A stretch of 13,053 nucleotides of DNA from Halobacteria archaeon (GTDB taxonomy: Archaea > Halobacteriota > Syntropharchaeia > Alkanophagales > Methanospirareceae): assembly GCA_029932715.1 (NCBI GenBank), contig JAOZPO010000021.1, positions 1 to 13,053 on the forward strand. Reading direction: 5' to 3'. A program made the position numbers and the translations under genes. Of this stretch, positions 12,998 through 13,053 are shown in pieces (the stretch's first letter is position 1; each line of letters starts with the position of its first letter). Under the pieces are notes generated by a model that worked only from the letters and a program-made list of their open reading frames with translations, was not told the DNA's origin and ran no database searches.

Positions 12998-13053
12998 TTG
13001 TGTATTTGTATAGCTCACTTCAAACAAAGCTCATTGACGAGCAATTTTTTGAG

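Noticed and set aside
13029..13050. GCTC-ATTGAC-GAGC hairpin followed by AATTTTTT on the plus strand, like an intrinsic terminator
   Set aside because: The stem is only four base pairs and no plus-strand gene ends just upstream of it in the window; it cannot be judged at the window edge.

Overview
The window is almost certainly archaeal chromosome. Several genes have TATA-like boxes 25-40 bp upstream, some starts look leaderless, PheS is the archaeal type with an N-terminal winged-helix extension, and DUF134, Mrp/NBP35-type ATPase and ATPase_2/DUF234 genes are present. Gene content fits a euryarchaeal lineage of the methanogen/ANME/Archaeoglobi kind. That lineage placement is inference; no rRNA or marker gene in the window settles it.

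Layout. Positions 1-443 hold the 3' part of a macro-domain gene cut by the window edge. Positions 444-882 have no intact gene but contain two gene relics: an antisense C-terminal remnant resembling the neighbouring zinc-ribbon protein, and a frameshifted plus-strand fragment. A double zinc-ribbon gene (883-1353, minus) diverges from a three-gene plus-strand set, DUF134 regulator - Mrp/NBP35 P-loop ATPase - NifX/FeMo-co-binding-like protein (1468-3076), which looks like a metal/Fe-S cofactor module. Convergent to it are an HtpX-type membrane protease carrying a canonical EF-hand loop (3132-4109) and a DUF4389 membrane protein (4264-4581), both minus.

Positions 4749-6686 form a tightly overlapping plus-strand set: AIM24/TIGR00266 protein, a two-helix membrane protein and a PfkB-family sugar kinase. 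An endonuclease III gene (minus, ending at 6715) diverges from pheS (to 9043). pheS is convergent with an IscU/NifU-type Fe-S scaffold gene (9059-9493), separated by only 15 bp. An MFS transporter (9679-10836) follows a short intergenic stretch with a 13-bp tandem repeat and a 22-codon upstream ORF.

From 10837 to 11533 the DNA is AT-rich and gene-poor: one small predicted membrane protein of unknown identity, an abutting open-frame remnant and a weak plus-strand ORF. The window ends with an intact ATPase_2/DUF234 family ATPase (11534-12964, minus) and its promoter.

Most genes are ordinary housekeeping or widely conserved archaeal families. I found no CRISPR array, no tRNA or rRNA, no intact mobile element and no clear new defence system. 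The most notable points are the decayed zinc-ribbon paralog, the EF-hand inside HtpX, the palindrome in the DUF134 promoter, and the gene relics at 444-882 and near 11119-11250.
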